In this document: piece by piece, positions 34,406 to 47,905 of the stretch | Numbering within the stretch: position 1 is the stretch's first letter | Layout: each line of letters starts with the position of its first letter | DNA from: Astropecten irregularis | Taxonomy: Eukaryota > Echinodermata > Asteroidea > Paxillosida > Astropectinidae | Reading direction: 5' to 3' | Length of the DNA stretch: 64,000 bases | NCBI GenBank assembly: GCA_963971285.1 | Contig: OZ020246.1 | Location: forward strand, 9,655,217-9,719,216 | Made by a program: the position numbers and the translations under genes | The notes under the pieces: generated by a model | What the model saw: the letters and a program-made list of their open reading frames with translations, nothing else | Told to the model about the DNA's origin: nothing | Database searches by the model: none

Positions 34406-35251
34406 TGCTTCGCTGCGTTTTCATTTCAGAAATGACGCAAAGTGCTGGAGCTTGCAGATTCACGATGGCAAAAGGTTGGACCCGGGCTAATTCTGGGATT
34501 ATAACATTGGGCACATCTTGACTTTATAAACAAGCATTCGCCAGGCATTAATTTTTTTGTTGTTCATTTTTTTTATTTCTTTCTTCTTCTTCTTTTTTTT
34601 TCACCTCGACGTGCATTGAGAAATGGCATATGGTGCGGAACAGCGTATGATCGTAACCATGTTCCAATATGTGTTAACACAGAGACCCTCCCACCAAGTC
34701 CGCTTTCCACGCCCCTCCCTTCCAAAATAAACCAGAAACATGAATGCTATGGATATATACAACTTATATGTACGTATATGTACGTACGGCAGGCAGGACT
34801 ATTATACACAAGCTCAGCTTGACGTGATAGTCAGCGTTATGCGAGGGGGGGGGGCTAATTTTATGATGACCCCATTCCGTCAACTCACTCCAGAATAAAT
34901 AGGTTTTCATTTTGTTTGAAAATAATGTTCCCCTGCCCTTATACGGCGACGAATACTTGGACTTACAGTAAGCACGTTCTTCACAAAACACGTATATCAA
35001 TGCTATAGTACTAGTCTGGCCACGAGCTACGCGTAAAAGCGGCATTGCCCCTGCAAGCCTCTCGAGAATGGTCCGGTGGCTGTTGTATCAGTTGTACATG
35101 GGCCTTCCACTTGTCTTAGGAATTGATTGTAGAACTGGGGGCACTGCTTGCAAAAAGGAAAACAAAAAAACTTTCACTTGAAAATGAAAGACTTGCATTT
35201 GAACGGTGGCTCACTTTCCCTACGAACTTAAAAACTGGCAATATTGAAAAG

Positions 35252-35592
35252 TTGGGTATGGCGGTGTGTGCGTGGTTTCATGGCTTCTAACTGCCAAACG
35301 AACATAATTGACTATTAGGGATACCAACAACGTAGGGCTGGATGGCTCAGTTGGTTGAGCGCCTGTACGGTATTCAGGAGGTCGCCGGTTCGAATCCCGC
35401 TTGTTCACTTTTCAATGATTTTAAAATTCAGTTTGCCTTTGAGAAAGATCCTGTTAGGATTGAAACGCGTCAGCCTCCTTACTTTAAGCATTTGGTATAT
35501 TTCAGGTCATTTTGATGAGCAGTGTGCAGCAGTTTATTACTTGTATTTTAAAATTCAGTCAGTTTACCTGGTGGTTATTTGATGATTATATT
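35252..35592 (+). mobile_element. tRNA-derived SINE, copy 2, tail interrupted
   Basis: The leader GGTATGGCGGTGTGTGCG, A box TGGCTCAGTTGG and B box GGTTCGAATCCC match copy 1. The tail is split: TTTTAAAATTCAGT occurs before and after a roughly 110-base insertion (about 35430-35545) that carries a repeat also found in the receptor introns. Confidence 0.72.
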
Positions 35593-36761
35593 GAAAAGTG
35601 CCTGTTTTCCCCTTGAAACTTATTTCATGAGAGTGATTGCCCGTAAATTGTATCAACTTGAAGACGGCAGTGCACCCATACTCCAGTCTCCAGGAGGCTT
35701 GCCCGCCCTCACTCCTGCCGTTCAACCGTGTCCATTCAATCCTCACCCTCTTACTGGCCTGGAGGTCCTAAACGAAAGTGACATCATCCGTTGCTAGGCA
35801 CCTGTGAATCGCACCAGCCACTCACACGAGGCCCTGGTTGATGGTTCCCACAAGCCCCTGGTCGGGTCGGTTTGGCGCGCTCCAAAATACGATTGTCGTC
35901 TGCCCACGCGTCTAGGTTTGGACACCACACAGTCATCACACATACACCGCAGAATATAAAACCTGAATCGTATAACACGATGTCGCGCCGCACTGAGTGG
36001 GCTGTTGGGATCGGACCACCAAAAATAGGTTCTAGATACCTTCAGCTCTAGGGAAAAAGGTTGTAAACATTACTGTCCCTATGCATTGCCTCCGGCGATG
36101 ATCAGAACGAATGGTCTGGAATCAAACCCTGTCCTTATGTTGTGTTTTTTCCATGGGTTGGGTTGCCCTGTTGTTTTTCCCCACCGCATTGAACAATCTA
36201 CTGTAGATCTGGCCACAATTCAAGGTCTTTTCCAGAGAAAATGGTCTGAAAAGACGCCAAGCTTCGAGTTGCCACATCCGTGCAATGAAAGGATTCAGAA
36301 TTACGAAGCGACCTAGATTTCTGCCTTTTCCTATAATAGAGTCAAGAAAAATTCCACTTTAACAATAATGGCATTGGCAATTTTCCATAGTCGTTATTTT
36401 TTGTCTTTGGGCTGCCGTGTTCCTCAAATTGTGTTTGATTTTGGGTGATGATATCCATGGCTTCTAAATTTCTACAAACCTAATTGACTCAAGCCATTCC
36501 ACCACATTGGGACACAAAAACTACACGAAACAGCCGTTGTCTTTTATCTTGATGTCACGTGAGGGACAGCCGACCAACCCCAACTTACTATTAAGTATTT
36601 GCATTATATGCCATCTTTTGGGACACCATGCTGTCAGAAAAAAATAGCATGAAGCTACACTTAGGGCCTATAAATAAGTTAGTTGACAAACTTAAGTTCA
36701 ATTTACAACAATATGTTTTGAATTATTGTGATATCTTGATGTTTTGAGTATAAATTCGCCA

Positions 36762-36941
36762 GGAATCGATTTCACTCTCATCTTTTTCACCGTTCATATT
36801 CATCGAATTCATCGTAACTTACTATCAATCGTAAAGACCTATGATGCATTGCAGCCCCACGTAGAAGTCATAGGATACGATGAGTTATCCATCGTAACTT
36901 GTGTTACGATCGATCGTATGGGGCTTCGTAAAATCGACCCC
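36762..36941. repeat. Family C foldback, copy 3
   Basis: AATCGATTTCACTC at the left and GGGCTTCGTAAAATCGACCCC at the right, with a slightly longer left arm than copy 1. Confidence 0.7.
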
Positions 36942-37654
36942 TGGATCCTTAAAGATGGCGGCGAAACAGCGCCCTCATTTGTTTAAAAAATATGGTTGAT
37001 TGACTGATCACGGCACATTATTCTGTATTTTTACACGGGTTAGGTTACATTTACATCCCCTGACACGAACAAAATGCTTCCAGCTCTTTCCCGTTATCAT
37101 GGTTTTTAAGCACAAATCCTGCCAGCGGGTCACGTGTCATGCAAACCTGTCAATCACTTCTTTCTCATATCCGGAAATGCCATGAGTGGATTATAATGAT
37201 GACATTCACAGCCTGCAATGATGACGTAAACTGTCATATTATACAAGTTATGTGAATGTATTTTAACAATGATCCGTTCCGGTTCTGTGCAGGTCCCGGG
37301 TGTGAAATGATCCGTGTCAGCCATGTTGTATAGGCGGTGTAGGCCTATAAGACTTGACGTTTCAAGTTGTCTTTGTTGACATTCTTGTCGCACGACTCAC
37401 AATGAGTAGACCGACAATGAAAACGATATGAATATTGGGGTCTGACTCTGAACGATTACAGAGGTATTAACTATTATTACTGTAAAGTCAGGGTTTTCCC
37501 AAACTCTCGGTGAATTTGTTTACCCACTTTCATCCGGAAGGCGTTTCAGCGTGCATGGCTTCACCAATATTTCTTTTTTTCTGGAAATTTGAATATCGAT
37601 ATACATGAGCAGATGTGATGTCATTTACCCATGCCATGTGCATGTATGTAAGAC

Positions 37655-37775
37655 TTGAGGAGACAGACGACCAGAGCATACTGGTCGAAACATCGAGACT
37701 TTACTCTCATCGGTCCTTCTCAGGACCACACATCTTCCAACTGAAGAGTGTTATGCATGGTGTCATCGCAAGTCT
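37655..37775 (+). repeat. TCGAAACATCGAGAC repeat, copy 1
   Basis: ACTCTCATCGGTCCTTCTCAG, GACCACACA and AGAGTGTTATGCATGGTGTC reappear in inverted order at 51280-51375. Confidence 0.55.
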
Positions 37776-39675
37776 TACTTATTCTATAGTCTCTCCACCA
37801 TGCAAAACTTCAATTCCTATGTGATTTTGTGCACGAGCAGTACTGTGAGTAGGTTGTCTCATCATGGAGGTAGGACCTTGGTCTCATAAAACATAATTTC
37901 CCAACACAGATTTTGTTCGTTAGCTTTGCCTTTCTGTCGACCAGTGGAACATTATTATTTTCCAAAACCTTCTTTCTGAGTTCTAATTCCATTTGAATTA
38001 AGCGGACCTTTGATTTGTCCTTTTTGTCTTAAAATGTACAGAATGTCTTCAAATTTGAATGTCTGTAATAATTAGCTCAGACACAATGTGTTATTGTTTA
38101 TACTTGTATTTTTAGAACACGTGGTTACTTAGCCAGGTGTGACGTTCACGCTACAATGCACAGTGATCTCCATACATACAGGCAATGGACCAAAACCACC
38201 CAAAACTTTTCTGAGTTCCTGAGTTTTATTTTCATCGACGGGACTGAAGAGCGTTGTGATTACGGCATTCCTGGTACACGTCAGGCGATTGGTATGCTAG
38301 TGTTATCCGATACCTGTCACGTCCAATCAAATCGCGCGACATAAGCCACGCCGGCTGGCCTGTCTAGCGCGGCAAACGCCGATCCATCAAAAGTGTGCTG
38401 GTAGAACTTCACTGAGTACATCGGAACGTGTAGATGGTGTAACTCACAAGCGTTCTGTGTATACCCAGTCGGCGAGACAATTAAACGTCCAAAATCACAG
38501 AATATTTCCTCACTTAACATGTCAATGCACCCATTTGTTCATATTTCATATTGTTTTTGGCTTGTACACTTGGTTGAACCATTCCTTCATGGTTGAACAA
38601 TAGGTCTATCTTCCCACAAACTGATGACGTCAGTCTTTGTTTACTGGAGGCTCACGACTTACTGAACACCATGATAAAAATACACACGTAAACAAGTGTT
38701 TCGTCATTATATCAGAGGTCTATTAAAGCCAACTTGACGGCTTGAAAAACCTTTTGACTATATTACTTCAACATTTTTGGATAAGTTGCTGGCCTTTTTC
38801 GTGTAGTTGAGAACATCTTTGAAAGTTGATGAGTTCCTATACCTACACGTCTGAGGCGGTAGTGATCTTAGCCCCATCTACACGTTCAGCACCCAAATGC
38901 CCACCTGATGGGAAACAAACCCCGAACACGTACACATGGAATACCACCACAACACGAGTGACTCATAGCTCCGCACATGCCTGAATACTATGCCCGAAGA
39001 GGCCCCCCATGCTATACAGGTGAAAACACGAGACCAGACGCACGGTCCTCCAAGCTCACCCTGGGATGTCCGCAGCTGATCCAATCTCCGTCATTCACAC
39101 ACAGGTGAAAAATAACCTGCTTCCAAGTTTAGGACTCGCCATGATCAATGAACTTGTCTAGTCATAGGAACGAGAAACACAAGACGCTGGATCTTCTAGA
39201 CCTCGAACTTTACAAGAAAGCCCGACGCGTGGGTGAAGCCTGACCGTATACTCGCCGTCAAATGAAACCACGGCCGATGCATCACCGCTGAGAATTGGAG
39301 CCCAAAGCAAAGACCACTGCAACTTGCAAGACAGTGAGTATTTGTTTTGACATCAATTACTGATCCTCACCAAGTGGTAGAAATATATAACTGGCGTCGA
39401 CATGTGCATAACAACTGCAAGCAAAGTTGTCTTTCTTACATAATTTGAATACTGTCTGTATACTTCACATGTATTTAGATCTTTTCTTTCAGTAAGCTGT
39501 AAGCATATTGAATAAGCAGCTAGAGTAGTGATCAGGGCCCCCTCCCAGAAACATGAGTGCTAGCTCAGAGAAGAAGCATTTTGATAATGAAGTGAGGAAG
39601 GCAAAACCCATATGCTCGAACTGTAGGGTATTTTTCCTGTAGGCCTATCATATTCGTGAAGCGAAATTAAGACCA

Positions 39676-39919
39676 GGGGTCAATATCATAGAGCTGCTTA
39701 AGCAGTTAGCACAAAATTTGGTAAAGCATGAAAAAGTCTGCCTTGATCAAACAGGTTTACAAACCATGTGATGTTTACTGCTTTTGATTTGTATTCGGCT
39801 ACTGTTTTGCTGAGCATACCATTCACAAGGAGTTCTGGCTGGCATACTGATTTTATTTATTAAGGTTTTCGGTGCTTAAGCAATTTTTGGTGCTTAAGCA
39901 GCTCGGTGAAATTGGCCCT
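39676..39919. mobile_element. Family B element, copy 6 (subfamily with doubled AAGC)
   Basis: GGGGTCAATATCATAGAGCT to GTGAAATTGGCCCT, with GCTTAAGCA in place of GCTAAGCA. It shares this variant with the copy at 54598. Confidence 0.72.
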
Positions 39920-40904
39920 AGAAGTTGGTTGGGTCATGGAGGAAGAAATGGTTGGGTATAAATCTTGAGAGACGAGTGGCCGCGGAGTGCAAGTGGTGTG
40001 GTCGTATGTTGAAGTGTCCCCGCTGCTATCGGTGTCTACGGTACCAAATTAGAACCCTACTGCCACCGTTTACATTTAAGACTCATGGAGTTGGACAGAT
40101 AAGGAGAGCGACCTTGTGGGGTCACGTGACCTTTACATCGACGACCACCGGCTATCACACTGACCTTCCGGTCAAACCTATACACCAATCACCGAAGGCT
40201 ATGGACCCAAGCGCCTGGTTACTATACCACCAATTAATCAATATTGGTTGTGGCCAGGGGCTAAACTTTAACGAATATTTTAGGGTCAGCCGATATTTTC
40301 TGGGGCAGGAAGAGAGCTTGAAACGATATCATTATTTCTGTCATCAGAATGAGGTCCGTTTGAACATAAGAAAGTTTCTGACATTTGAAGTTGATTTTAT
40401 TTAATAAATGAAAAATTTCGTGACGGGACAAACAATCTTTCCTATATAATTCGTTCCCTCGTGGAGTTTATGTCAAGGACTATTTCTCAATTTCTTTGTC
40501 CCAACACGTCAGTATATCGTGAATGGGTCGGAATGGAAGTGGTTAACGAAGAAATTAGAGCATATTACGGACTTTGAAGTGGATTTCCAGAAAGTTGTAT
40601 TTTAGCTTTGAGTGCGTTTTTAGGTAAAGTTTGCTCTGACGAAAATAACCATCGCACCTTATGATAAATGCAAAGCGCGGATTACATTAAATGCAGGGGG
40701 CAGATATGTGGACTTTGACTTTTCATCTGTACTTATACTTGTGGGTATTCAACTTTTTCGGGAAAAACGTCATAAAAATGACAGTTAACAAACAGTTAAT
40801 GAATATTATAACGTGATATAGACCTGTTGAGTGTATGAAGATATTTTCCACATCCTTTATAATACTTTTATTGACAAGATTAGTATGAGTTGGGATTCTA
40901 GTAT

Positions 40905-41180
40905 CGTGTGGATTAATAAGCATAGTGCAACCTTTAGATTGATACTGTATGTGGATTGTGTGGATTAATAATGCCTTATTGGTGTGGAAAAAGGTTAAGA
41001 GCTTTTGGCTATTGCGATGATTAATGTGTGGATTGATGCAACAATTAAGTTCGGACGTCAACTATTTTGTGGATTGATACTCTGTGGATTGTGTGGATTA
41101 ATACTGGTGTTGGATGTAAGATTTTGCTTCCACTTTTCTGTGGATGTTGTTAATACTGGGTGGAATGTTTGGATTAATAT
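40905..41180. repeat. Degenerate TGTGGATTRATA repeats
   Basis: GGATTA occurs at 40910, 40962, 41095 and 41171, and GGATTG at 40953, 41030, 41071 and 41086, mostly preceded by TGT. There is no fixed period. Confidence 0.5.
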
Positions 41181-41189
41181 AATTACAAA

Positions 41190-41455
41190 TGGGGTATTAG
41201 GGAGACAAGTTAGCATCTAAAAGTAAAAGTAAAAGTGGACATTAGGGAGACATCGGGACTTAGGAAGACTTTTCGATGTCTCCCTAAGGTACCAGCTACC
41301 TTTTAAATATATATTTTTATGTCCATAATTTAATAGAAGACAGAGAATGCTCTCAATATGAACATATGTCACTTTCAAGTTCATTGGTTTGGGGGATGTT
41401 TAGAAATAGGTAAGGAAAGTTTGTGCACGACCCTATGGGAAAGTCTCCCTAAGGT
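41190..41455. repeat. TTAGGGAGAC inverted-repeat cluster
   Basis: ATTAGGGAGACA occurs at about 41197 and 41240, and GTCTCCCTAAGG at 41276 and 41442, so several alternative hairpins can form. It may be a small foldback element. Confidence 0.45.
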
Positions 41456-42182
41456 CCCATCCTCGGTTATGTTAATACTTGGCATGGTAAGACATTAGCT
41501 GCAATGGTATGGTGGTGTTTGCGTCCACTTCGATAACATTTTGTTTGCTTCATCGTTATTTTATCGGCTGCACATGTATGCAAAAGAACGAACAGCCGGG
41601 TTGCACACACGCGTGGACTTAAATCTTAAAAAGGCATTTTTCGGTTTATCAAAAAAAAAAAAAAAGAAGAAGAAGAAAAAAAACCAAGAAACGGAAAGAA
41701 AAAAAAGGGTAATTGTGTCAAATTATTTATTTGTCATTCGTTCGTCGGCCATGGTACTGGTCGTAAATTAGCACGGTATGTGTATACGTCGTGGAGTGCA
41801 GAGCTCGGCGCAGGTGGGTGACGGCGGTAGACTTTTCTCTCCACCTTTGCTCTCCGATGGCTAATTAGAAATTTATGACCAATTACGGCAAAGCCGGCTA
41901 CTTCTAATCGGTGGGATTAGGGCTGTGAGCCCCAGTGGAGCGGCTTCGCTTGGGGAAACCGATTGCACTCGATCGTAAAAATGTTTTTCTGGCATTGAGA
42001 GCGCAAAATACATGATTCATTATAGTAGTACTCCGATGGTCTCCTTGTGTGATTGGGAAATTGTTGGTGGAACTTTGCTGGAAGTCGAGTTTAAAATATG
42101 CGCTTGTGAACAAACATAATGTGAAACACTGTGAAACACTGTGCATTAAATCCATGAACCTGCATGCGTTTGCACCAGTTAA

Positions 42183-42541
42183 AGGTATTATCATACTTTG
42201 GTTTGTGTCAAAGAAATGCACATTCATGGACAAAAATATCAAGACAGATACAGTAACAGTCATCTGTGAAAATTTCAGTCCCATACGGTGCCCACTTTTT
42301 GAGAAAACAGTGAAAAACGGCCACAGTATATTTCTTAAGTCTTTTCTCTTTTATTTTTGATCTTTTAAAAGATCAAAAAGATTTTCGGTCGTTGTTGTAC
42401 TAATTTCTGGATAAATACACCATATCAGGTGGAAACATTTTAACGGTATGTTTCTACTACCACCATCTGCTTACCCTGTAAGTTATACGTAAATCTGTGA
42501 GCATTTCTGTTTTGGTTTCTTACCAAAGTATGATACTACCT
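42183..42541 (+). mobile_element. Family A MITE, copy 11
   Basis: TTAA at 42179 and 42542, intact palindrome, full length. Confidence 0.85.
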
Positions 42542-43208
42542 TTAATGTAATCATTTTATAAGTTTCAACGAGCACTGCAGCAATGGTTGCCACCTTCCAA
42601 AAACTGCTATTCCTAAACATTCTTGTTTTTGTGTAGCTTCGTCGCTTCATTATCTCAGGCTTATAAAGTCACTTTAATTTCAGAATTGTAGTCCTAATGG
42701 TTAAGTGTTTTTCATTAAACCAGTATTTGCAACTGTAGAAAGTTTTAGAAACTCTAGTCCTAAAGGCTCAATAACAATATCAGCATTCCATCATGTCGCA
42801 TAAGAATTATTTCTAGCTTTTTTTCCCTTGTTAACAATGTTAACAATAACATTGACTTAGAAGTTGTAACTTTTATTTTAGAAACTCTTTTCAAGGTCAT
42901 TTTGCATTGATCTTTGATCTTTTACGAAACATTTGATATAAAACGGACGAGGAAATATTTAGTTGTGTTATTTTCGTATATATTTTAAGTCACTCCCTTT
43001 TTTAATAATAGGCCTTCTATTGACTAGTGACGTCATGGAACCTGTTGAAGTGACACTGACAGACATGCAATCACGTTCCACATACGGTTGCGTGAACAAA
43101 AATGAATGAAAAGTGCTTGAATGGAACGAAAGAAAAAACGGGAGTTCCAAAAGTTTCTGTACGTTAGACTGAGATGACTTAGAGGACATAGAAGAGTAAG
43201 GAGACTAT

Positions 43209-43435
43209 GGGCGCTTACGCAACGGAGGCCTAAGCTCTGTCTCAGGCTCCGGCTCCATTTCGTGAATCCATTCTGAAATAACTGGTATCAAAATAGAGTT
43301 TTGGCCGCGGTTCTGAAGTAGATTCTCTGGTTTGAAAAGGAAAACAGAGTTTCAGCTTCAATGAAAAACCACGATCTATATTTTCACCATATGGATGACG
43401 GAGCTGGAGCCTGAGCCTCCGTTTCGTAAACGCCC
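43209..43435. mobile_element. Family D element, copy 4
   Basis: GGGCGCTTACGCAACGGAGG to CCTCCGTTTCGTAAACGCCC; the outer GGGCG/CGCCC bases also pair. The shared interior is in plus orientation. Confidence 0.78.
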
Positions 43436-45231
43436 TTAGAGTTGGAGCTGCTTGAAAAGTTACAAACTTTGCCCCAAAATTTACTGGAACTTGAGGTATT
43501 CGGAGATTGGATATAATAATCACTAATCAGTAATAATCACATTGCCGAATATCGGAAAGTTATTCCATATTTGCATTTCAAACCGTCGAGTTCTTGAAGA
43601 GAAATTCTTTCTTGTGTGTGAGAATTTAAAAAACCGCACACAAAAAAGAATGCGTATAAATCACGCGGATTTACACTGCAAAGAAACTGGACCGTAAACA
43701 CCTGTTTGTCAGTACTGTGATGTGTGTAGTGACTGCGTAATGATCTAGAGGGGCTATTCCTCCGGTCACGCGGGGCCAGTACGGCATTCCCGAAGCATGC
43801 CGTCATGGCAAGTGCCACCGGCTCAGATTACATGCTCCAGGGGGAGGAGGTGGGGGGGGGGGGGGGTTGTAGTGTATAGCCAAGGCTATGGGGACATCCC
43901 CAAGACATTGGATAATTAGCTACGGTGTCCCCAGCAGGCCGTGTGAAAAGGAGATGCGCTTTGCCATGAAGGTCAATGGGTCACAGGGGTGCGTGGCATG
44001 ATGGGGGAGGCAGTTACTATATATAAATGTATATTTATGTATAAATCGAGAACAGGGCGACAGGGAACAAAGGAATGAAGGCAGGTAATAGTGCGTCCTC
44101 AGTTTGAAATCGTACGTGTAATCAAATGGCAGTTGACAACTTTGAGACAAGTTTTGCAAAAAACAAAGAGTGAGTTTTAACAATGGAACGTCCTCTATGA
44201 AAATGTATATTGCAATCAAACATGCGAGGTTGTGTTTTGACGTACTATAGGTTCGTGATTTGTCCTTCCTTCCTCCATGAGTGAATACAGTGGACTTTAT
44301 ACTTTGCAAATGAAATGTCTTCATTATGTGAACATAACATTAAAATTGCATGTGCGTTACGTGTATAGCCTTACACATCCTTGCATGCTTTTCAACATAG
44401 AGTACGGGAAGAGAGTTTCAAACTTCCCTGAGTTTTACGCTCTGGAGCTGGAAAATTATATAATTATCGGAAACGGTATAATTTTCTTTGTTTGTTGAGA
44501 AATAAAAGTTGCCCACCTTTAGTTCTTTCTCCCAAGATTTCTTCTTTGGTTGGATAGTTCCCTTTTCGTGTACCTACTTGAAGTCTGATTTTATTTCTGT
44601 TTGGTGTCTTTGTTTATTTATATTCTGTTGTGAGCAATGGTTATAGCAAGGCTTTTCCAAAAAGTTCAGTCTGCGGTAGACAACTTGGCATAAGTTTGGT
44701 GTTTAGTAAAACAAGTTAACAACTATCAATCATTAACGTGTAGTTGAGTGGGTCGTTACTTATAATTGTGTGTGTGTTGTGTTTGGCTTGAGAAGTAAGG
44801 CTGGTTAAAACATGTTGCTATGCAGAAATGTTCAGAAATGCGAAAAATATTGGTGGTTTTTGTTTTGTTCGTTGCTGGAGAAACTTTTGAGTTTAGCCTG
44901 TGTGTGACATGTGTGTGGAGTTTTGTTGGAACGCCTACGCGTCGCAGATTGAGTTGACCCCAAGTGACCTCAAGACAGGATGACTCACTCATTGGCATGT
45001 TGGGTCATCAGCCAATCACACTGTGGGCTGGTGTCCGATATCCTTGTCTAATATTGGATAACGCCGGGGACCAGTTAATCAGGCCCTAGTATACGCCGTG
45101 ATTTCAGCTGTAAACACACCGGTGGGAAAATGAGCCGCCTAATATAAACACACTGACTAAATCATCGGTTACAAAAATGCCGAGTTTTTGATTAATTGGC
45201 TTAGAAAATATTTTGGTTTGGAGCTAGATCT

Positions 45232-45477
45232 GGGGCCAATTTCATAAAACTGTTAAGCACAAAAATTTGCTTAGCACAAAAATTAATGTCTCGCCCAATA
45301 AAACAAACCACCATTGAAAATTCCATATGATATTCATGGTCAGCGAAACAGCTAAAGAACAATCACAAGTGATGATACAAAACACGTGGAAATTTGGTTG
45401 TTAACCCTGTTTTTATTAAGACAGAAATGTAATGCTTAGCAAATGTTTGTGCTTAACAGTTTTATGAAATTGGCCCC
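45232..45477. mobile_element. Family B element, copy 7
   Basis: GGGGCCAATTTCATAAAACT to GTTTTATGAAATTGGCCCC, very like the copy at 26679. Confidence 0.82.
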
Positions 45478-46600
45478 CGTTGTCATGTCATATCACTAAC
45501 GCTACATCCAATATGTATACAATTTCCTACACGCCGTGCGTTTTGAAATGAATTTCTGGTATCATTTAGCCTATATCAACAGGTTTTTTGGCTATTGTTT
45601 ATATTTCATTATCTGCATTTGTATTTTTGCTCTTTACTTTTTCAAAAATAATATTAGGGCTTGCCTCTTGTTTTGTTTTTTCTTCAAAATATAGCGCGAA
45701 TCATTTTCTGATACCGCGTACTTTTTCATCGCCTTGTTTTTTTTGCAACCGGCAGCCGTTATTTAGCAATTTTTCCGAAGTGACGTAAGTGTGTTGTAAT
45801 TCAGACACCAGACGAATTCTCCGTTTCTTGGGGGCTCGTTATTATGCTGATGCTGTGCTGGGTTGTGTACTTGTACTAGTATAGTGATGTTGTCACAGGG
45901 AACAGATATTATTATTTTGTATGGGATGGCCGCCGGAGACAGAAGGTTGCCAAGTTCGCCCTGGTCAAATCCCAAGACGTCTGTACCACGGAACATCATA
46001 GTCGTGGGAACGGGGCAATGAAGGGGGGGATGGTTGGTCATTTGGATACAAGGTGGGAAAACACTATATCTCGCCGTATGATCCTATAGTAATATGCCTA
46101 TGCCTATAGCCGGGGACAAATTGGCAACGTTATAAAAGTGTCATTTTACGTGCGTGGTGATTTACTCCGTTGGTAATGAAGGGGGGAGCCGTCAATATAA
46201 TGATTCTCCAAGGACTTAAGTTCAATGATTGCGTGGGATAGAAAATTTGTTCACGTCTCGTCTGCCGTCTCCATCAAGTTTGATGATAATGTTGATTTTT
46301 CGTGGGATTTGGATTACCAAGACATCCCCAGCTACACCTGCACCAAATAAAACGGCTGGAATTTGTTTTAGCTCATGGCAAGGTTTTTGTGCTTAATGAT
46401 TATAATGGTGGGTAGCCGTGTCAGTCAGATAACAATATAATATAAAAGAAATACAAGTACCGCTTTATTGACTAACTAGAGTTTAAAATGTGCATATGGC
46501 TTTCGTAGCAACAACTACTTCATCAGGTGCTTAATGATGTGGATTATATTTGTTTCTGTTCACCTAATTTCAAAAGAATCAAATATATCACCAGTATTGC

Positions 46601-46872
46601 CCAATCAGAAGTCTTTGCAAAATTTCGTTGACCAATCAAAAGTGTTATTGCCAAAACGTCATAGTTTTATTGGCCACGGTCCAAAAAGTTTGTCAAACGT
46701 CAGAGACCATGCTGTCAAAAGTAGTATCAAAGCTCCACTGACCAATCAAAGGTTTTCTCGGAACTTCATCGACCAATCAGAGCTTCTATCAGAACTTCTT
46801 CATCCAATCAGAGGTTCTGCCAGAACTTCATCAGCCAATCAAAGCCTTTGACCCAACTTTTCTCGAACCAAT
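46601..46872. repeat. Array of CCAAT boxes with 31-bp spacing
   Basis: CCAATC occurs at 46601, 46632, 46742, 46773, 46804, 46835 and 46868, plus one inverted ATTGG at 46669. The steps are 31, 31, 31, 31 and 33 bases within the clusters. The units share AGAACTTC-like spacers. An open frame over the array is due to the repeat. Confidence 0.75.
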
Positions 46873-47809
46873 CGAAATGAAACCCTCTCTATCATTTATT
46901 TTAACAGTGCTTGACTGATGAAATGATTGATTTTGTCTTAAAACGTCTGTGTTGGATGGTTAATTTTTTGTTTTGTTTTGAAAGTATCAGACATTTTTGG
47001 GATGTCACTCATCGGACAATGTCATCCAAAGGCTAGGGGTTGCGGTCAGGGCAACCTTCTCTCTTTTCTGTGTTACCGGGAGAAAGATTCATGGATGGGA
47101 CCCCGATGCCTGATGATGATTTGTGGGTTCAGATGAATCACACCAAACCGTGTGTCATGTTCCTCTTTTATGACGGACCTGGAGCCCTGGACTAAAATAA
47201 AATAAAAAGGAGCTTTGTGGTTTTCAGGAAATCCCAAGGTTGACCGTCCGCTGATTAGTTCCTTTTTTTTCTCTTGTTGAATGTGATCGCATTGACAGCT
47301 GGTGTCTGATCTGTGATATATATACTCGCATCTATGATTAATTGGCTAATAAGGACGTATTATGGAGGCTAAATACGGACAAAGACTCGCGGTTTTTGGA
47401 AATTTTATTTACGATTTGCATTCATGATTTTCCTTGATCGGATCGCCGAGTTTTGAAAATTGATATAGCTTTGCAGTGAAATTTGTTCTGAGCACGTGTT
47501 TCTCTTTAAATAACAGTCTGGTTGCGTGATAGTGGCGGATACAGGACAGTGCAGGTTTGTAAGGCTGACCGAGGCCGTGACCAGACCCAACTTCTGGTAT
47601 TATGGCTAAAGGGCCATCCCGACCAATAGTTCAGAGGCGCTTTCATTTTGTTCATTTTAAAGAGCAAAGTTTGGGTTAATTAAAACTTTCGTTTTAATGG
47701 AACCCTATTGCCTTCGAGACAATAATGTACTTCGCTGTCTACAGTTATACTCACGTAATAGTTATCTCTTTTAACGGAATACTTTTTTGTTCAGGCATCA
47801 TTGGGGAAC

Positions 47810-47905
47810 TGTACCCCTAGGGAACTGGAGGTCGCGGGTTCAAATCCCACAGGGGTACCATTCGGTTCAGTTTTCCTCGTTAGGATAATTACGTGAGATA
47901 TGTCA
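47810..47905 (+). repeat. tRNA-like 3' half with SINE-type tail
   Basis: GTACCCCT and AGGGGTAC pair around a B box GGGTTCAAATCCC, but the D and anticodon arms are absent. The following TTCAGTTTTCCTCGTTAGG resembles the SINE tail. A truncated SINE or tRNA pseudogene fits best. Confidence 0.5.

Larger units (their letters stand above)
35593..40900. other. Intergenic, no supported exon
   Basis: Holds one family C and one family B copy and the 37655 repeat. The longest frame (39925-40404, 159 codons) starts inside the family B border and resembles nothing I know. Confidence 0.5.
42546..46600. other. Intergenic, repeats only
   Basis: Family D (43209) and family B (45232) copies, a G run near 43855 and otherwise unique AT-rich DNA. 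Confidence 0.5.

Noticed and set aside
39925..40404. 159-codon open frame as a gene
   Set aside because: No motif, no splice or promoter support, and it begins at the edge of a family B element.
46534..46851. 105-residue frame over the CCAAT array
   Set aside because: A by-product of 31-bp repeats; the periodicity is in the DNA and not a multiple of three.
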